A stretch of DNA of 64,000 bases from Dendrophyllia cribrosa (GCA_024195265.1 JAJLRJ010000004.1:32050285-32114284); one strand, 5' to 3'. Numbered from the stretch's first letter, positions 34,739 to 47,695 are shown. A program made the numbers and translations. The notes: generated by a model from the letters alone, not told the origin.

Positions 34739-36946
34739 GATTAATGGACGTAAAACGAACTGTGTATTCCAATAACAGTGTATCATCAATTGTTTTGTTA
34801 TAAAATTGCATGTAATGTTTTCAAAAGTTTAGAAAGTGGGGGAGGGAAAGATCCGAATTTGTAGTTTTTCGGCATCCTTTGCCTGTCGATTGATATGGTT
34901 ATTATTGACTGCAAAGTTCATTATTCTTAAACATTTGGCCATCTTTCTGACCGACTCAGTCCTTGTTATAGTACAGACTTGCAGAGGACAGCAAAGGGAA
35001 TGTGACATTGGGGCACGATGTGATTTGGGGCGGGGGTGGGAGAGACAAAATAAATAAGATATTTTGCAGCCACCCGCGCTCTCGCTCTCGTTCAATTATC
35101 AGTGGTTCAATTATACAGTACATGTACCACTCTGCATCGGACGGATATTTTCTTATTATGGAAAGAAAACATACTTCAGTCATAACAGTCTTGCTTTTTA
35201 ATTATTCCACATGATGAAACTTAAGAAACAACAATAAAAATCCGATCGGTGAAAACTGTTCCATGGAATGTTCCATGCTTCTATTTTTATTCGATCCCTG
35301 AGACCGATTGTACCATAGTAAAAAAATATTGATCGATTCTATCTTGACATAACCGTACTTATTAGTACCCTTCAGGGAATCCTCTTCATTCGTGTGTAAA
35401 AACGATTATTATTATTTTTACAATGACATCTTCTTGTTGGCCTCGTAGGGACACGTCACTTTCAGCCTTTTCCCCTTCACAAAGGGTAACGGGTGAGGGA
35501 AAGGATAATACTTTTAGCTGACCACTTGCAAGCAATGCAAACCTGTAAATTAAATTTAAATTCGTTAATTAATGCTTTAATCTACTAAGTGTAATTTGAA
35601 AAAAATAAAAAAAAGGATCAGACGCGAATGGAATAATTGCTTTTTATTACTTGTTAAATTTTGTAATTATTGCTGACTTTCTTAGTGCCTTTATTGACAA
35701 AACGCTTGAGAGTTTTTCACCCTATAGCCCACTAGGGAGCCTTTTCAATGCGTTTTTTAAAATACTTGGGTGCAGATAAGTCAGTTTTGAGAAATTCAAG
35801 CAGTTTGGTCGGTATTGGTGAAATGCCTCTACACTTATAAACGATGAAAAGTCGGCGTCGACACTTCCCCTCGGTCTGAATATATGCAAGAAATGTATAA
35901 ATGCGGTGAATAAACATTAGTTATCAATAAAAGTTAAAGCGGTTATGTGTAGACTACGAGCAGTCCCTCTTTCCCAGTCAATTTTTGCTTGGCCATTATC
36001 CGCTCGCCAATGTTTTCTCGTTTCTCGCTCAATGGGTCTTACCTCACTTTAACTGTGATAGGTGACAAACCCGTCACCTTGTACAGGTACATTTTTTTCG
36101 CCATTTGATTCCAACGACAATGGAATTGGTTTCAGTCGAAACCAAACATTGGACTGGCAAGTGCCTTCCGTCCATCCACTTTTCCAACTTTCCACTCGAA
36201 CACTCTAATTTGATGTATTCGGCGCCTCGTTTTGACGCTCGCCTAAAAAAAACGTTCGTGACTTTGTTAGGCGTTTACTGACAACAAACTTCACGTTAAA
36301 AAAACATCTTCAAAGATCAAACCAAAGTAACCAGACATGCGTTAAACATCGCATCTAAAAGAAAAAGATCGGTTTTTAATTAAGTCAGTGGTATTTGTAA
36401 GATGAAACAACAATCCGAAGACGTGCAAATATTCTTAACTTGCCGAAAAAAAAAATTCAAAGTAAACAAGGAGTGTTAAAGCTGATTATTAGCCAACATT
36501 TAAACCGTTGTTTATATGCCATGTTCCAATCACGACGAATCGTTTTGGTGGAAAAGCTGTTCCGAAGGCCTCAGTTAAAAGTTCTTAATTTATTAGACAA
36601 AAGAGGCTTTCATGATCACAACCGGCGGAAAATTTAACGCTTACCGTTTTCGGATGGGGTAAAAAATGTCGTTTTGGGTACGAAATACGGTCAGTTATGC
36701 AGGCAGTCAGCTATGCAGGCAGCTAGCAAATTCAGGGAGAAAACATTTCTTTCCCTTTCCCTATGCTATGCTATGGAATAATATGACAACACCCATTCCA
36801 AGTACTCTCCTAAACATTGCTGGATGCCCCTGATTAATACATGTAGCCGAGAGTTAACTTGTAACTGAGATTCCAGCACTCTCATTCACTGTCACATAAA
36901 GTAACAAAGAGTAAAATTATTCGAAAATGAGGCTGGTGGCCGGAAT
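34739..36946. other. No gene recognised
   Basis: Short frames only. A GGGCGGGGGTGGG tract is at about 35029-35041. A downstream exon of the TRAF-like gene could lie here on the minus strand, but none was identified with confidence. Confidence 0.45.
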
Positions 36947-38815
36947 TTAAAAACATACTTTATCGAAGATGCTGCATTTCAGTTTCTCCACTTCCTTCTT
37001 AAGGAGAACCTGATGGCTTTCCTTGTACTGACGGTCGTGAAGGAACTGACTTCCTTTTTTGAAATAATTGTGGCATCCTCTAACGTCGCACTTCAATGAT
37101 CTTTTATAGCAGATGAAGAGGTGTAGCACGACATGAGATCTGAAAAGAAATTAAAGGTAAGAAACAAGCGAAACAGAATTGCTGATGTGATGTACCCCTT
37201 TACAATAGCATATTAGCAAAAAATTATTCCGTGGCGCATACAATCAGATATTACATTGTGTTTTTTAGGTTGTTGTTTAGCAACGTTTAGAGTTTAGACA
37301 TGGCATTCGGGAGGAATCAATGTCTAGGTATTCTCGGTAACCGACCCGAAACAAAGCGTTGAGCTGTGACGTTTGAACTGAGGAAAAGAAAAGTGACCAA
37401 ATTTAACTGGTAACTGAGATTTTGTCTTATTGGGAGTGATGTTTTGGTGCAAATATGCTCAATCATGTTGTCCATGTTCGTATATGTGTGAAATAATAAA
37501 ACATAACGGTGGAAGTGACACTTATCAGCCGTTTAACCACTTACTAACCTTGGTAGGGTTTCTCCACAGTCTAGTGGGCACAGCTGTGGTGCTTCAGTGC
37601 AGCCTTCTTCATGGCTCTCAATGAAATATCGCCGAAATCTTTCCGAACAATACTGACACACGATCTTTTCGTATGGGCAGATTGTAAGGTGCTCTTCAAT
37701 TTCTTGAAGGCGAAAAGTACCGACACAGTTGTTGGGGCATTGCCTCTCGAGAAACTGGCATTGTTTTTGATGTTCATCTGTCTCGTGATGCTCACCAATC
37801 CACGAACAGCCCGGGACAGTGCAGCGCACATTGATTTTTGCAATTATTGCGTTGAGAGGGATGTTAATGTTAAAATTAACATCTCTGATGGCAGCCCGAC
37901 AGAGGGAACAGCTTGCTGGACGAGTACCTCGATTCCTCACCAAGTTTAGCATACATCCCTTGCAGGCACCGTGTCCACATGAGAGGGAAACTGGCTTTTT
38001 CATCAGCTCCTTGCTAAGAGAGAGCATAAGGCCAAATAAAATCAGAACTTAAAGGTTTATTATGCTAGTTTAGAAATATAAAACCTTTTTGCCTGCATAA
38101 CAGGAGTTGTTTCATTTTAGACGTTTCGCGCGCGAGTTTTACCATGCGCTCGCCTGTTTCATTCATAAAAAATAACGCCTGCTATTCAGGCTAAAAAGTT
38201 TTCAAAGGAAAATATCAGCCGTTATTGCTAGTTTTGGCTTTGTAATTCGCATACTTGCGTACGTCCGCACCAGTTGCCCTGATGCACGCTGTAACAGACG
38301 CTCGCTCTCCACCATTTGAACGCCTGTAACATGCTAAGTTTGGCTTGGCTAGGCGCTGATGCTTTTTACTGGCTAATTGTTTCTTTACTAAACAATAAAC
38401 TGGCAACCTTTGACGGCCTTGACTACTTGCTTTGTGCCTCGTGGCATGCAAGGAAATGACTGCGAGGGCAGGCAGAAAAGAGAAACATAGTAGAGAACAG
38501 AACCCTACAGGCTAAGCTCATTCAAAACCTAACAAGACCCACCGTTTTAACATTAATAACATTTATATATAGCAACGCCTCATTCAAAAACCACAACACG
38601 TTTGAATGGAAAATCTCCCAGGGAATATTGTTAGTGAGGTTTTATCTTGGTTTTAGTGCCGGAATGGATCATCAACTGCTTACCTGTGAAAGTATGCATT
38701 TTTAAAACCATAAAAGAAAAACCATAAATTCATCTTACCAAATTGGGCGAAACAAGCTAGGGTCGACATTGTCTGCATTGATAATCTCCCACGTGAACGA
38801 GCTCAATCCTGGCAT
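36947..38815 (-). CDS. TRAF-like RING and TRAF-zinc-finger protein
   Basis: Three minus exons: 38815-38739 (ATG, MPGLSSFTWEIINADNVD), 38013-37549 and 37139-36947, joined by GT-AG introns in agreeing phases (2 then 2). The product is about 244 residues. Residues about 24-70 form a RING finger: the splice makes FRPICKELMKKPVSLSCGHG then CKGCM and CSLCRAAI. Three or so TRAF-type zinc fingers follow (CTVPGCSWIGEHHETDEHQK, CPNNCVGTFRLQEIEEHLTI, CQYCSERFRRYFIESHEEGC, CDVRGCHNYFKKGSQFLHDR). The first RING ligand position is Arg (CGC) where Cys is usual. There is no MATH/TRAF-C domain; the last exon may instead splice at GTATGT (36958) to an unseen exon. Likely an E3-like adaptor, by homology. It is divergent from the UBX-like gene. 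Confidence 0.8.
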
Positions 38816-39665
38816 TTTGGTGATAGCGAAAAACAAACCGGAGAAACTCTTCGAGTACTATTCTTCGCACATCTTACTCAGTGAATTTAAATTGCCTCCT
38901 TTCACACCTTCAAGTGTTTGACCAACATTATTAAGCGGAAGTCATTGTTTTCTCACTGCGGCATGTTAAAATATCCAATTTGGGATTCTTATAATGACAC
39001 AATGGCAGCAAAACAATGAAGTTAATTAATACATCAATTCCGCTCCGTGAACGAACCTAAAATGAGCGCTTTTTTTAGCTCAAGTTCTGTATGCATTTAT
39101 ATTTATCTTATGTTATTGCATGTGCTGCGTTTGCGTGTCTTTTTAGTTTCCTGGATTCACGGCCGGTTTTTTTCTTTAATACCTGCCAGAAATCAGGTGA
39201 AAGAATGTCACTCTGAACACCAAAACCTATGAAAGATTGAATGTTTTGTTCCTTTAGCTATTATTGAGAAAAAATAGGCCGAAAAAAGATCAAATAATAA
39301 GATGATAAAGGACGCGCGTGACAGCCGCGCTTGCTCAGAAAATTATTGTTACTCACCAGGTGATCTACGAGTTGGTGAACCTATCAGTTTTGAACGGCTT
39401 CTACCCCCGAAATTCAAAAATATGAAAGGCTAAATAAACTGTATGTTCCAAATTATGGATGAAAACAAAACGTGAAAAAAAAAAGTAGCAGCGGAACTAA
39501 AAACATTGTTGAAACAACGGCTTGCTATTAATAAAATCTCATGACACAAAAGGCCTGTCAGAAATATTAGGAGGTGCGAAGATCGTTCAATTAATCGTTA
39601 AACAATGGGCGCTCTATTACTGTCAATCAGTAAACAGCTACTCGCAGTCATCTCTTCATCATTTC
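38816..39665. promoter_or_regulatory. Shared intergenic region between divergent genes
   Basis: About 850 bp separate the start codons of the minus-strand TRAF-like gene and the plus-strand UBX-like gene. No TATA box or other element is convincing. Bidirectional promoter use is inference from arrangement only. Confidence 0.35.
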
Positions 39666-42600
39666 ATGATGGCGACGCAGTCATGGACGGACGAAAGTAG
39701 CAGCGGCGAAGAAAGTTCAGCTCCTCCTGATGTGATATCCAGAAAGTGCAAAAAATTGGAATTTATTTGGATGTCGAAACGTCAAGAAAAAACTCCCAGG
39801 GACAAATCCTGGGACGAATTAAAGAAATTGCGTTTACTTTAAGTCACACCAAGGAACACATGCAGGACCTAATCCGCAAGAACTTTACTCAGCTGGCTCA
39901 GGCTGACTTTTCAAGGTAAACGTTTATCCGCAGTTCACTGACATATATGATTGTCATATATTCATATTACTAAGGTTAATGTATCTCAACAGGCCAAGGA
40001 ATCTAAAGACCATTTCGATTGGTCAGATTGGTCATATTTCGAAATAAGAATACAACTGATAAGTGAAATTAAATCTAGAACACAGTCCCGGGACACAAAT
40101 GCAATGTAACATTTGAAACCCTCATTGACTCCATGCAATTTTCAGGCATATATAGCATTTCAGTGGCTCCAAAAATCATGCCGGAGGGGATGAGTAGAAA
40201 ACTTTAGACCTGTGTATTCTTTTTCAGGACACCGAACAATGGCCGGAATCTGTAACCATGAGATAAATTTTATGACATATGCGTTATACCGTTCTAGGGC
40301 AAACTGATCTGTATAAAGTGAGAAAAAGAACAAAACCAAGATCGTGAAATGTGCAAGTGGTTTCAGTGCGGAAGGTGATTGTTTTCGCGCACACATGCAT
40401 TCCCTTCCATATGTTGTCTTTTGAAATTCCGCAGTAACAGATTTTCCGTACACAATTTTTATTGTTTTGGACGGCCTGTCAAAAGTTATCATTAAATTTA
40501 TGGAGACTGCATACAGTAGAATTAAAAATTCGAAGACACGTGGGTTTCCCAAGCAAAGTAACCGGCGAGGCCTGAGCACTAGCAAACAAAATGGTGCTTT
40601 GTGGTGCGCCAACTGTGCTAGACAATTTACTTGTGTTTATCAGTTTTGAATATGACGGATCTGGGAATAATATGTTGTTAATTCCTTTTTAGTCAGTCAC
40701 AGAGTCCTCAGCTTGAGCTAGGCTTTTATAAATTGACCCTTGACGATTTATTATCAATATTATTTACCCGATATAACTTAGAAATATCACATATTTTCTT
40801 CCTAGGATTCGACTATACAAGTCGTGCAACAAAGGGAGCAGTCTCATAAGGATCTCCGATCGAATGCTGAGTGGCAATGACATCACAAAGTGCTATACAA
40901 ATTCAGCATCAAAAAGGGTATATTTCCGTTTTGGAAAACCCAGCACAGGTAATAAACAGTAACCCTTTTTATTTTACTAACCTATAGCTATTAGCTACTG
41001 GAAGAGGTCGATGACTAGATACCCGGCATGATCAATCGATGAAATCGATAATCGATAACAGTCGATGGCAATCGCTCACAATTAATCGATTGCTATCGGA
41101 AATCGATGACCAATCGATGCCCAAAAAATTGGTGTTTTTTAATTGCCATCGATTCTCATCGACTGCCATCGATTTTCATCGATTGTCCGATTTTCAATTT
41201 CCATATTTCTGGGAGGTCATAAAGAAAATGCTTTAAGTGGGGTGAAACTTAACTACGGTTTTAGAGTCGTTGCTAGGGACATTATTTCATGGTTAGCATT
41301 TCTCACGTGCATAATATGCATGGGAATTTAAGCAATCCCAACAAAAAAGTAATATTTAATTCACACAGCTCTAAGTATAAATATATACAAGCGATAATTT
41401 GAATATGGAAATCAGTTTTGCCTTTTTCATGGCCATGTTTTGTGAAACTATAAATTTTAATCCTTGTATTTTAATGACTTCAGAATTGGAACGAACAGGA
41501 GAACAGCTGCTATGCGAAAGAAGACTCCGTGCAGATGATGCACTACCTGTTTTCCTTAACCTGACTTTTGAAGAGGTTTGTTACAAAAAGTCATACAAAC
41601 ATTTGGCGCTTCATTGTTCCAAACATTATTAAATTGTTTTAAACTTTAAGCCAAATATATCATCAGCCAATAAGCATGTCCAGACTCTACTCTAAAGTGC
41701 GGCATATTGTAGGATTTCCACAATATTTTGCTGTGAGGCGCAGGAAGCAAGAAAGCAGTAGTTCCTGTTCTGTGCAGAGGATTTGTCTCATTGATCTTAT
41801 TAATAAGGATTTAACAGTTTAAAAAATTTTTTATAACCATGCAGATGTCCTATCAAGCCGCACAGGACAGGAAGTTATTCATTATAGCTGTCATTTCAAA
41901 TGATCAAACAAGCTGTGCTCATCTGGCAAGGTGACTTAATTAATTCTTTTTAAAAAATTTGTCATCGTATTCAGGAATATTTTTTAAATGTATTAATGAT
42001 CCATTGACTGTACACCTAGAATTGTAACAAAACATATTGCTAGTATTGGAAGCCACTTATTCAGCTATTTCTGACTGCTATTAATAAATGGTTTAGGGTC
42101 TATTGATAGGAAGAGGAGAGGGTAGGGGAGGGGGGTTTGTGGGTTTGGAGGGGAGATTATGTCAGCAGTACTGTAAAACTAAAAGTAATGTTAGAGTTAA
42201 TGGCATCAAATCTAAATATATATGTACAATAATGATCTTGTAAAATATTTTTTCGACAGGCTTTTGAGTGGTATTTCAAAATTAACAACAAATACATACT
42301 TTTGGGTGGCGGACGCAGACTCTGAAAGTGGAAGACTGGGTAATTTTTTGTTAATTTAACTGACCATAGTAAATTGTCAATTAAAGAAACTGAGTCATCA
42401 GTGGTTCACTAGCTTTTAGCCTTTGAACAGACTTCTTTCAGTGCATGGATAGTGGGTTAAAAGCAAATGTATTTTCAAACCAATAACCCCCCCCCCCCCC
42501 CCCCCCCCCACAGGTTAACTAACTTTTAACGGTGTATAGGACATTTAGTTATACAATGATATGTATGACTGTGATATTCAAATGAAAGAAAGCATCACAA

Positions 42601-45600
42601 TTGGTTTTGGGTCCATCAAATCCTATACCAATTGCAGAACATTTTAGGAGGAGTCACCCACAGTGTGAGCACAGTTACTGACAAGACATATTAGTAAGCC
42701 ATGGAAAACAACGCAAAATAAATGTAGTATGTTAAATAACGAACTAAGCACACACGTCAACTAAATAAGCCAAGCACGCGCACAACTTAAGGAAAATTGC
42801 GCGCGTGCACCTGCATCAAACTGAATGGAAGTAATATAGAAATTAAATAGGGGCGCAAGGATGATATAAAGGATCTGAAATAAAAAAGGATATGGCGGTG
42901 TCTTTCAATTCTGGATTGCTAGTCCAATTTCCCGTAGTGTAGTGCCATACTTCTCAATGATAGCACCGTGGTGTTTGAAGAATTTAGTAAACATAACAGA
43001 TTAAAATAGTTTGCCTGTATATATATTAAAGTTATAATTATAATACATGTATACACGTATGAAAGGGTAACAGTTTTATAACAAATTCATGGAACTTAAA
43101 GAATAAAATCTAGAAAAAAGTTTTACTTGACTTTTTTCCATGGATATGATACTTAAAATTCCATTTGATTGTTAATTAGAGCTGGACCATTTAAAATTAC
43201 AAAGTTAAAAAAGGATTATCAATGACCATTTATTTATTCCTAATTTTTTATAGTTAAAAAGAAATTTGGAGAACAGAACAAGGACAATGAGTTGTTTGTC
43301 ATCGCGCCATCAACATCCGTGTTGAATCCCATTCTTGTGGACCGCTTTTCGGGTAAATTTAAATTTTTTAAAGGAATGTACATATTTTGTAGGTTCATAT
43401 ACATGTACAAAACAATGATTCAGAAAATAATGATGATGGTCCTGATGACAGTGATTTTGTGTGCAGGGGATGCACTCATGGATACATCAGTGGAAGTTGT
43501 TAAGGAGGCTTTAGAAAGAGGAATGGTGCGTACTGTAATAATTTAGTTCAAAATATAATGAATGAGGCACTTGTAGGTGACGTAGGTGGCATTTAGATTT
43601 AAATGCAGGGTTCAAATGTGAGTGTTCTTATTGCTATTCCAGTGATAGGATACTGCAAAGGAGGGAAATCATAGAAGAACAGTTCAAGGAGTGGGAACGA
43701 AGCATGCAGATTGACCAGCAGAAAGAAGTAACATAAATAATTTGCACTCGAGCCACATTGACGACTCTTATAATATTATTTTTATTAGCTGAGAATACAA
43801 AAATTGATTGTACACTTGTAGTAAAGTTTTGGTATCTCTTAATTAAAGATAAAATGTAACAAGTGCTTAATTTAGGTATTTTCTTTTAAATTTAGGAACA
43901 CAGCATTATAGAAGATAAAAAAGAGGAGGCAAGTCTATTTTTTTAACTATAATAATTATTTAATCCGAATGTCAAAAATTGGCAATTCTGATCATTCTCC
44001 TACAACTGCTGTACAATAAAAAAAAGATCTTTGCTTTTGAATGAATACCTAAAATCACCAAATATGGATACATGACAATTCCGCCTAATTGTAATTAAAA
44101 TATATTGACTGTAAAACATATTCCTACTTGAAAATGCAAGGTAAAAATAACTGCTGACATAATGTCCATTAAAACATGCTTATAAAGATGAAAAGACAAT
44201 TTCATTATTTTGGTGGGACAGTGTCTCTTTAATAATATCTTTGTAAGCATTTTTGTTACAAACGTGTATGGCAATAATAATACTATGAAATTAAAATATC
44301 AGGAAACTGCAGCTACAGAGGAAGTGGACTCAGATGGCAGCATACCAGAGGATGTAAGCATTTACCAACCTGTCCTTTTACACTGTGTTATACATGCATG
44401 AAAACATGCATTTATATGAACAGATTGACGTATGTTAATAATCTAATGTTTGCCACATATGCTAATAACCCTGGATTTAAAATAACATTTAAAATATATT
44501 TAGATTAGGTGCAGACACTGAAATACATGTAAGGGTATTCATTCATTTATGCACATGCTCTTACAGTGAACAAAATTGTTAATTCCATACAAGAAGTAAC
44601 ATTAAGCAGTGTAAAGTAACTGATGCCTGTAATCCAATGTATCTATAATTATGCATAACTTTTTTTCAGAGAAGCAAGGAGGAAAAGGGTGACACGTGCA
44701 CCTGAAGAGGGTGGTCTCCATGTTATAATTAAACTGCCAAATGGAGATCGAACGATAGGGCGCTATTTTAATCAAAATGCGTTTTTTCAAGTAATTATTG
44801 TTTTTTCTAACTATTAATTTATGAGGCCACAATCAAAAGTGTGAAATTGGTATTAATAATGCTTTAATTAGTACTGTCTGCAAGTGAAGTCCTGAGACAT
44901 TTACAGACTCTATTTCCGGCTCATCCTCGGTGTAAAAACTTGTCTTTGTTTTCTACCTATTTCTACCAATTGTTGTGTATGTTTTGTTTTCTTTGTTTTA
45001 CGTCACTCGTAAACCCCTATTTCCTCACCCTGCCCCCATAACTTTTACAACATAACAGAGATTACCTTTTGACTTTGATGAAATATTAGAAGAACGTTAC
45101 ACATAATAATCTGTTGTCCTTTACAGGAGGTCTATGACTGGGCTGGGTCCATGGAGGATGTACCACTTTTTTTTTCTTTACATAGTGGGCAAGAGCTCAA
45201 GAGGCATGATAACAATATTAGCTCCCACTGTGTCCTTCACCTCCAGGAGCGAGTAAGTGATAACATAGGGAGTAATCATACATTTCTTTTTATAACTTTG
45301 TTCCCAAATCTCCTGTACTGTAGTGTTGCTTGGATCAATTCAGTGTTGATTATAAACAGTCAGTGTTGAATACATGGAGACTTGAATGATGAAGGTGTCA
45401 AGTTTTAATACCCCATAAAAAATACACTATCTTCTATATGACATATAAGCTAATTGAACTGGTATAAAACCCTACTCCAACTAAACTTTAGCCTATTCCA
45501 GGCATCCAAATAGTGGAGAAAGCGCGAATAGTTGGGGAAGGCGCAAAGAAAAGCAAGCAAAAAAATGTGGGGAGACTGAAGAGAGGAAGCATCATCTCCC

Positions 45601-45851
45601 TGCATTTTTTTTGCTCACTTTTCTCTGCGTGTAATTGATCCCCAACTATTTGCACTAAATAACTGAACTTTATTAAATGTTTCTTGGAAATGCAATACTG
45701 GAAAAAATATAAAATAACAAATGTGTATTTAAGTCATTTAATGAATATCTAATCATTCTATCACACAGAAAGAGGAAGAAATTGGAACAATTTTTAATAG
45801 CCAGGTTAGGGTGTGTGTTTATTTAAATAATAATTTGTTATCCTAGAAGCC

Positions 45852-45882
<31 letters not shown>

Positions 45883-47372
45883 TTAATGAATATTTTAACA
45901 GGATATAACCCATCAGTGTATGAAACACTGTTATAATCAATGGGGTCCTGTAAATTAAACAAACTGCGTACATTTGCCACACGCTTTCCTCAATAAAGTC
46001 CCTGAAGTCAGGGCTCTCTGAAATTTCTTACGGAGTACAGGTGTTTATTAAAAGGCTTAATTTTCACAAACATTTTGAAATTCCATTTTGTCTCTGGTGC
46101 CCCACTCTTATTCACTATGCTCCCCCCTCCCCCACCCCTATGAAAAGGTCTGGATCAGCCATTGCTTAATATCATTAATTATTACAATGTTTGGGGGCTT
46201 TTATTTATAGAACTTTGCTGTAAGGCTACAATGTTATTCCATCGTTGTGCTTCTCTGCTTATTGAATCTTGTTTTTGAAATTGTTGAAAAACAAAAAATA
46301 TATATATGTAGAAATTGTATGTACATAAAATCACATAAAATCAAATGGCAGAAAGTTCAGTTATTGTTGGAAGGAAAAGGGAGGTAAGGGGTGTGGTGGG
46401 GAATGAAGCCAGAGACCGAGGGGGTTATTGATCCTTTCAGCACATTGTTAGATATCCAGATGTATCAATAAATTAGAGTGTAATAGTTTATAGTAACCAT
46501 TTTTCCCATGCAGGTTTCTTTTAAGGGAGTACATGTACCATCAGGCGACAGCGACCTGTCAGCAACACTAACTGGTAACAATTTTGAAAATCAATTTTGA
46601 TACTTTTATATAATTTTGATAGTTATAATTAATTTTGTTTGATTTCATAACCGCGGGGTTATATGTGCTGAACATGAAAAATCATTCTATTTTGTGTCCA
46701 ACTGTTTTTCTAGATGAAATCCCTTGAACCAACAATTTTGAAAACTCAGGTAGCACATCCCAGACATTACATTATTTTTTAAAATTTTCATGCTATTAAT
46801 ATATAAACATCATAACTTATTTTAAAAAAATTCAGATATCTCTCTAAACCAGACACCCTTGTGACCACCTTTATCTGTCGTCTTAGAGACTGATGTCTGC
46901 CTAATCGTTCTAGTTCTATAACAACAAATCAAAGTTGACTGGAAAGCAGCAACCACTGATGTCTGCCTTACAAGGTTGTTAGCTTTGAGAATGTAAACAT
47001 ATTTTAGTGACTGTTAGTAGCAGTGATAGTGTTAAATCCATATCAAATAAACAACAATTTATATTCATATACTTCAACATTTAGGTCCATCAGAGGCAAA
47101 GAAAACGAAATTGGAGGAAAAAGAAGGTCACTCGGGAAAAGGTACTTTCAACATGTTTCCTTAATATACAATTAATAAAATATTTCACCAAATAATCAAT
47201 AGAATAATTAATGAATTACATCACAGAGAATTTGCTTATGATAACATTGCTCTGATGTACTTGGTTATCTTTATCCGTAGAAGAACATCAAGACAAGCCG
47301 AAAAAGAAGAAAGAAGGGCAAAGAAGCCGAGGCTCAAAAACAGTCTGCAGTCAATGGCGGAAATTAATTTAG
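39666..47372 (+). CDS. Sixteen-exon UAS/UBX-like (FAF1-type) protein, frame-interrupted
   Basis: Exons: 39666-39915, 40806-40948, 41484-41575, 41845-41930, 42260-42339, 43254-43352, 43467-43525, 43643-43727, 43896-43928, 44303-44353, 44670-44790, 45127-45252, 45769-45804, 46514-46574, 47085-47141, 47281-47372. Middle exons (DRKLFIIAVISNDQTSCAHL, YFWVADADSESGRL) resemble the thioredoxin-like UAS domain. A coiled, charged linker (ILQRREIIEEQFKEWERSMQ) precedes a UBX-like ubiquitin fold (GGLHVIIKLPNGDRTIGRYF, EVYDWAGSMEDVPLFFSLHS), the order seen in FAF1/UBXN7 adaptors of p97/VCP. The tail is Lys-rich. Exon 9 ends in a GC donor (GAG|GCAAGT). Frame problems: within exon 1 near 39800, at the exon 7/8 junction, and at the exon 10/11 junction, each one base. 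The gene is either a young pseudogene or affected by indel errors. Ubiquitin-pathway function is inferred from fold only. Confidence 0.65.
41030..41195. repeat. ATCGAT-rich fold-back in intron 2 of the UBX-like gene
   Basis: ATCGAT or one-mismatch words occur more than a dozen times in 165 bp. The left half (GATAACAGTCGATGGCAATC) pairs with the right half (ATTGCCATCGATTCTCATCG) around an AT-rich centre. Confidence 0.8.
42480..42509. repeat. Poly-C run
   Basis: About 24 consecutive C interrupted at its end by A, within intron 5 of the UBX-like gene. Length is likely unreliable in assembly. Confidence 0.9.
42597..42790 (+). repeat. Dispersed repeat, copy 1
   Basis: About 190 bp (from CACAATTGGTTTTGGGTCCA to GCCAAGCACGCGCACAACT) that recurs in reverse complement at 54207-54402 with high identity. 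It lies in an intron of the UBX-like gene. No coding potential. Confidence 0.85.
45845..45882. repeat. AAT microsatellite
   Basis: About 11 uninterrupted AAT/TAA units within the intron after exon 13 of the UBX-like gene. Confidence 0.95.
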
Positions 47373-47419
47373 AGAAGGCCTCTTGTAGTTTTAGTAATTT
47401 TAGATATCAGCCTACTAGT

Positions 47420-47560
47420 TTAAAGGGGCTATGTCACCATTTTTAGCATTTTTGAAAAAAGCCGAAAAGATATATTTGTATCAGTGAAAACCAAAAATAA
47501 TGGTCTAATTTTGTTTAAAATTATTCTACTAGTGCTCAAAGAGGAAAAAGTGTCTTGGGC
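47420..47560. mobile_element. MITE end, GGGGCTATGTCACC family
   Basis: Starts at TTAA with TTAAAGGGGCTATGTCACCA. The following 120 bp match the element at 54938 once the insertion there is removed. It begins 48 bp after the stop of the UBX-like gene. The other terminus was not located; it may be truncated against the Harbinger relic. Confidence 0.7.
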
Positions 47561-47579
47561 TGCAGATGGCCAGGATGGG

Positions 47580-47695
47580 AAAGGATTGTTTTTTTTTTTA
47601 GAAACGAGTCTCGATTTATACACTTGTATTTCGAGTCTCGATGAAACACCACTGGTTTCCCAGAAACGGTGAGAGATCCATAAATACTTGATATC
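47580..47695 (-). mobile_element. SINE-like insert ending in an A-run, within the Harbinger relic
   Basis: On the minus strand the Harbinger reading breaks after DMDIDIK and a different sequence begins (CTCACCGTTTCTGGGAAACC, AGTGGTG, GACTCGAAAT, GACTCGTTTCTAAAAAAA). About 55 bp of it recur at 57213-57275. The A-run at its 3' side suggests a retroposed tail, but no polymerase III promoter is identified. Confidence 0.5.
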
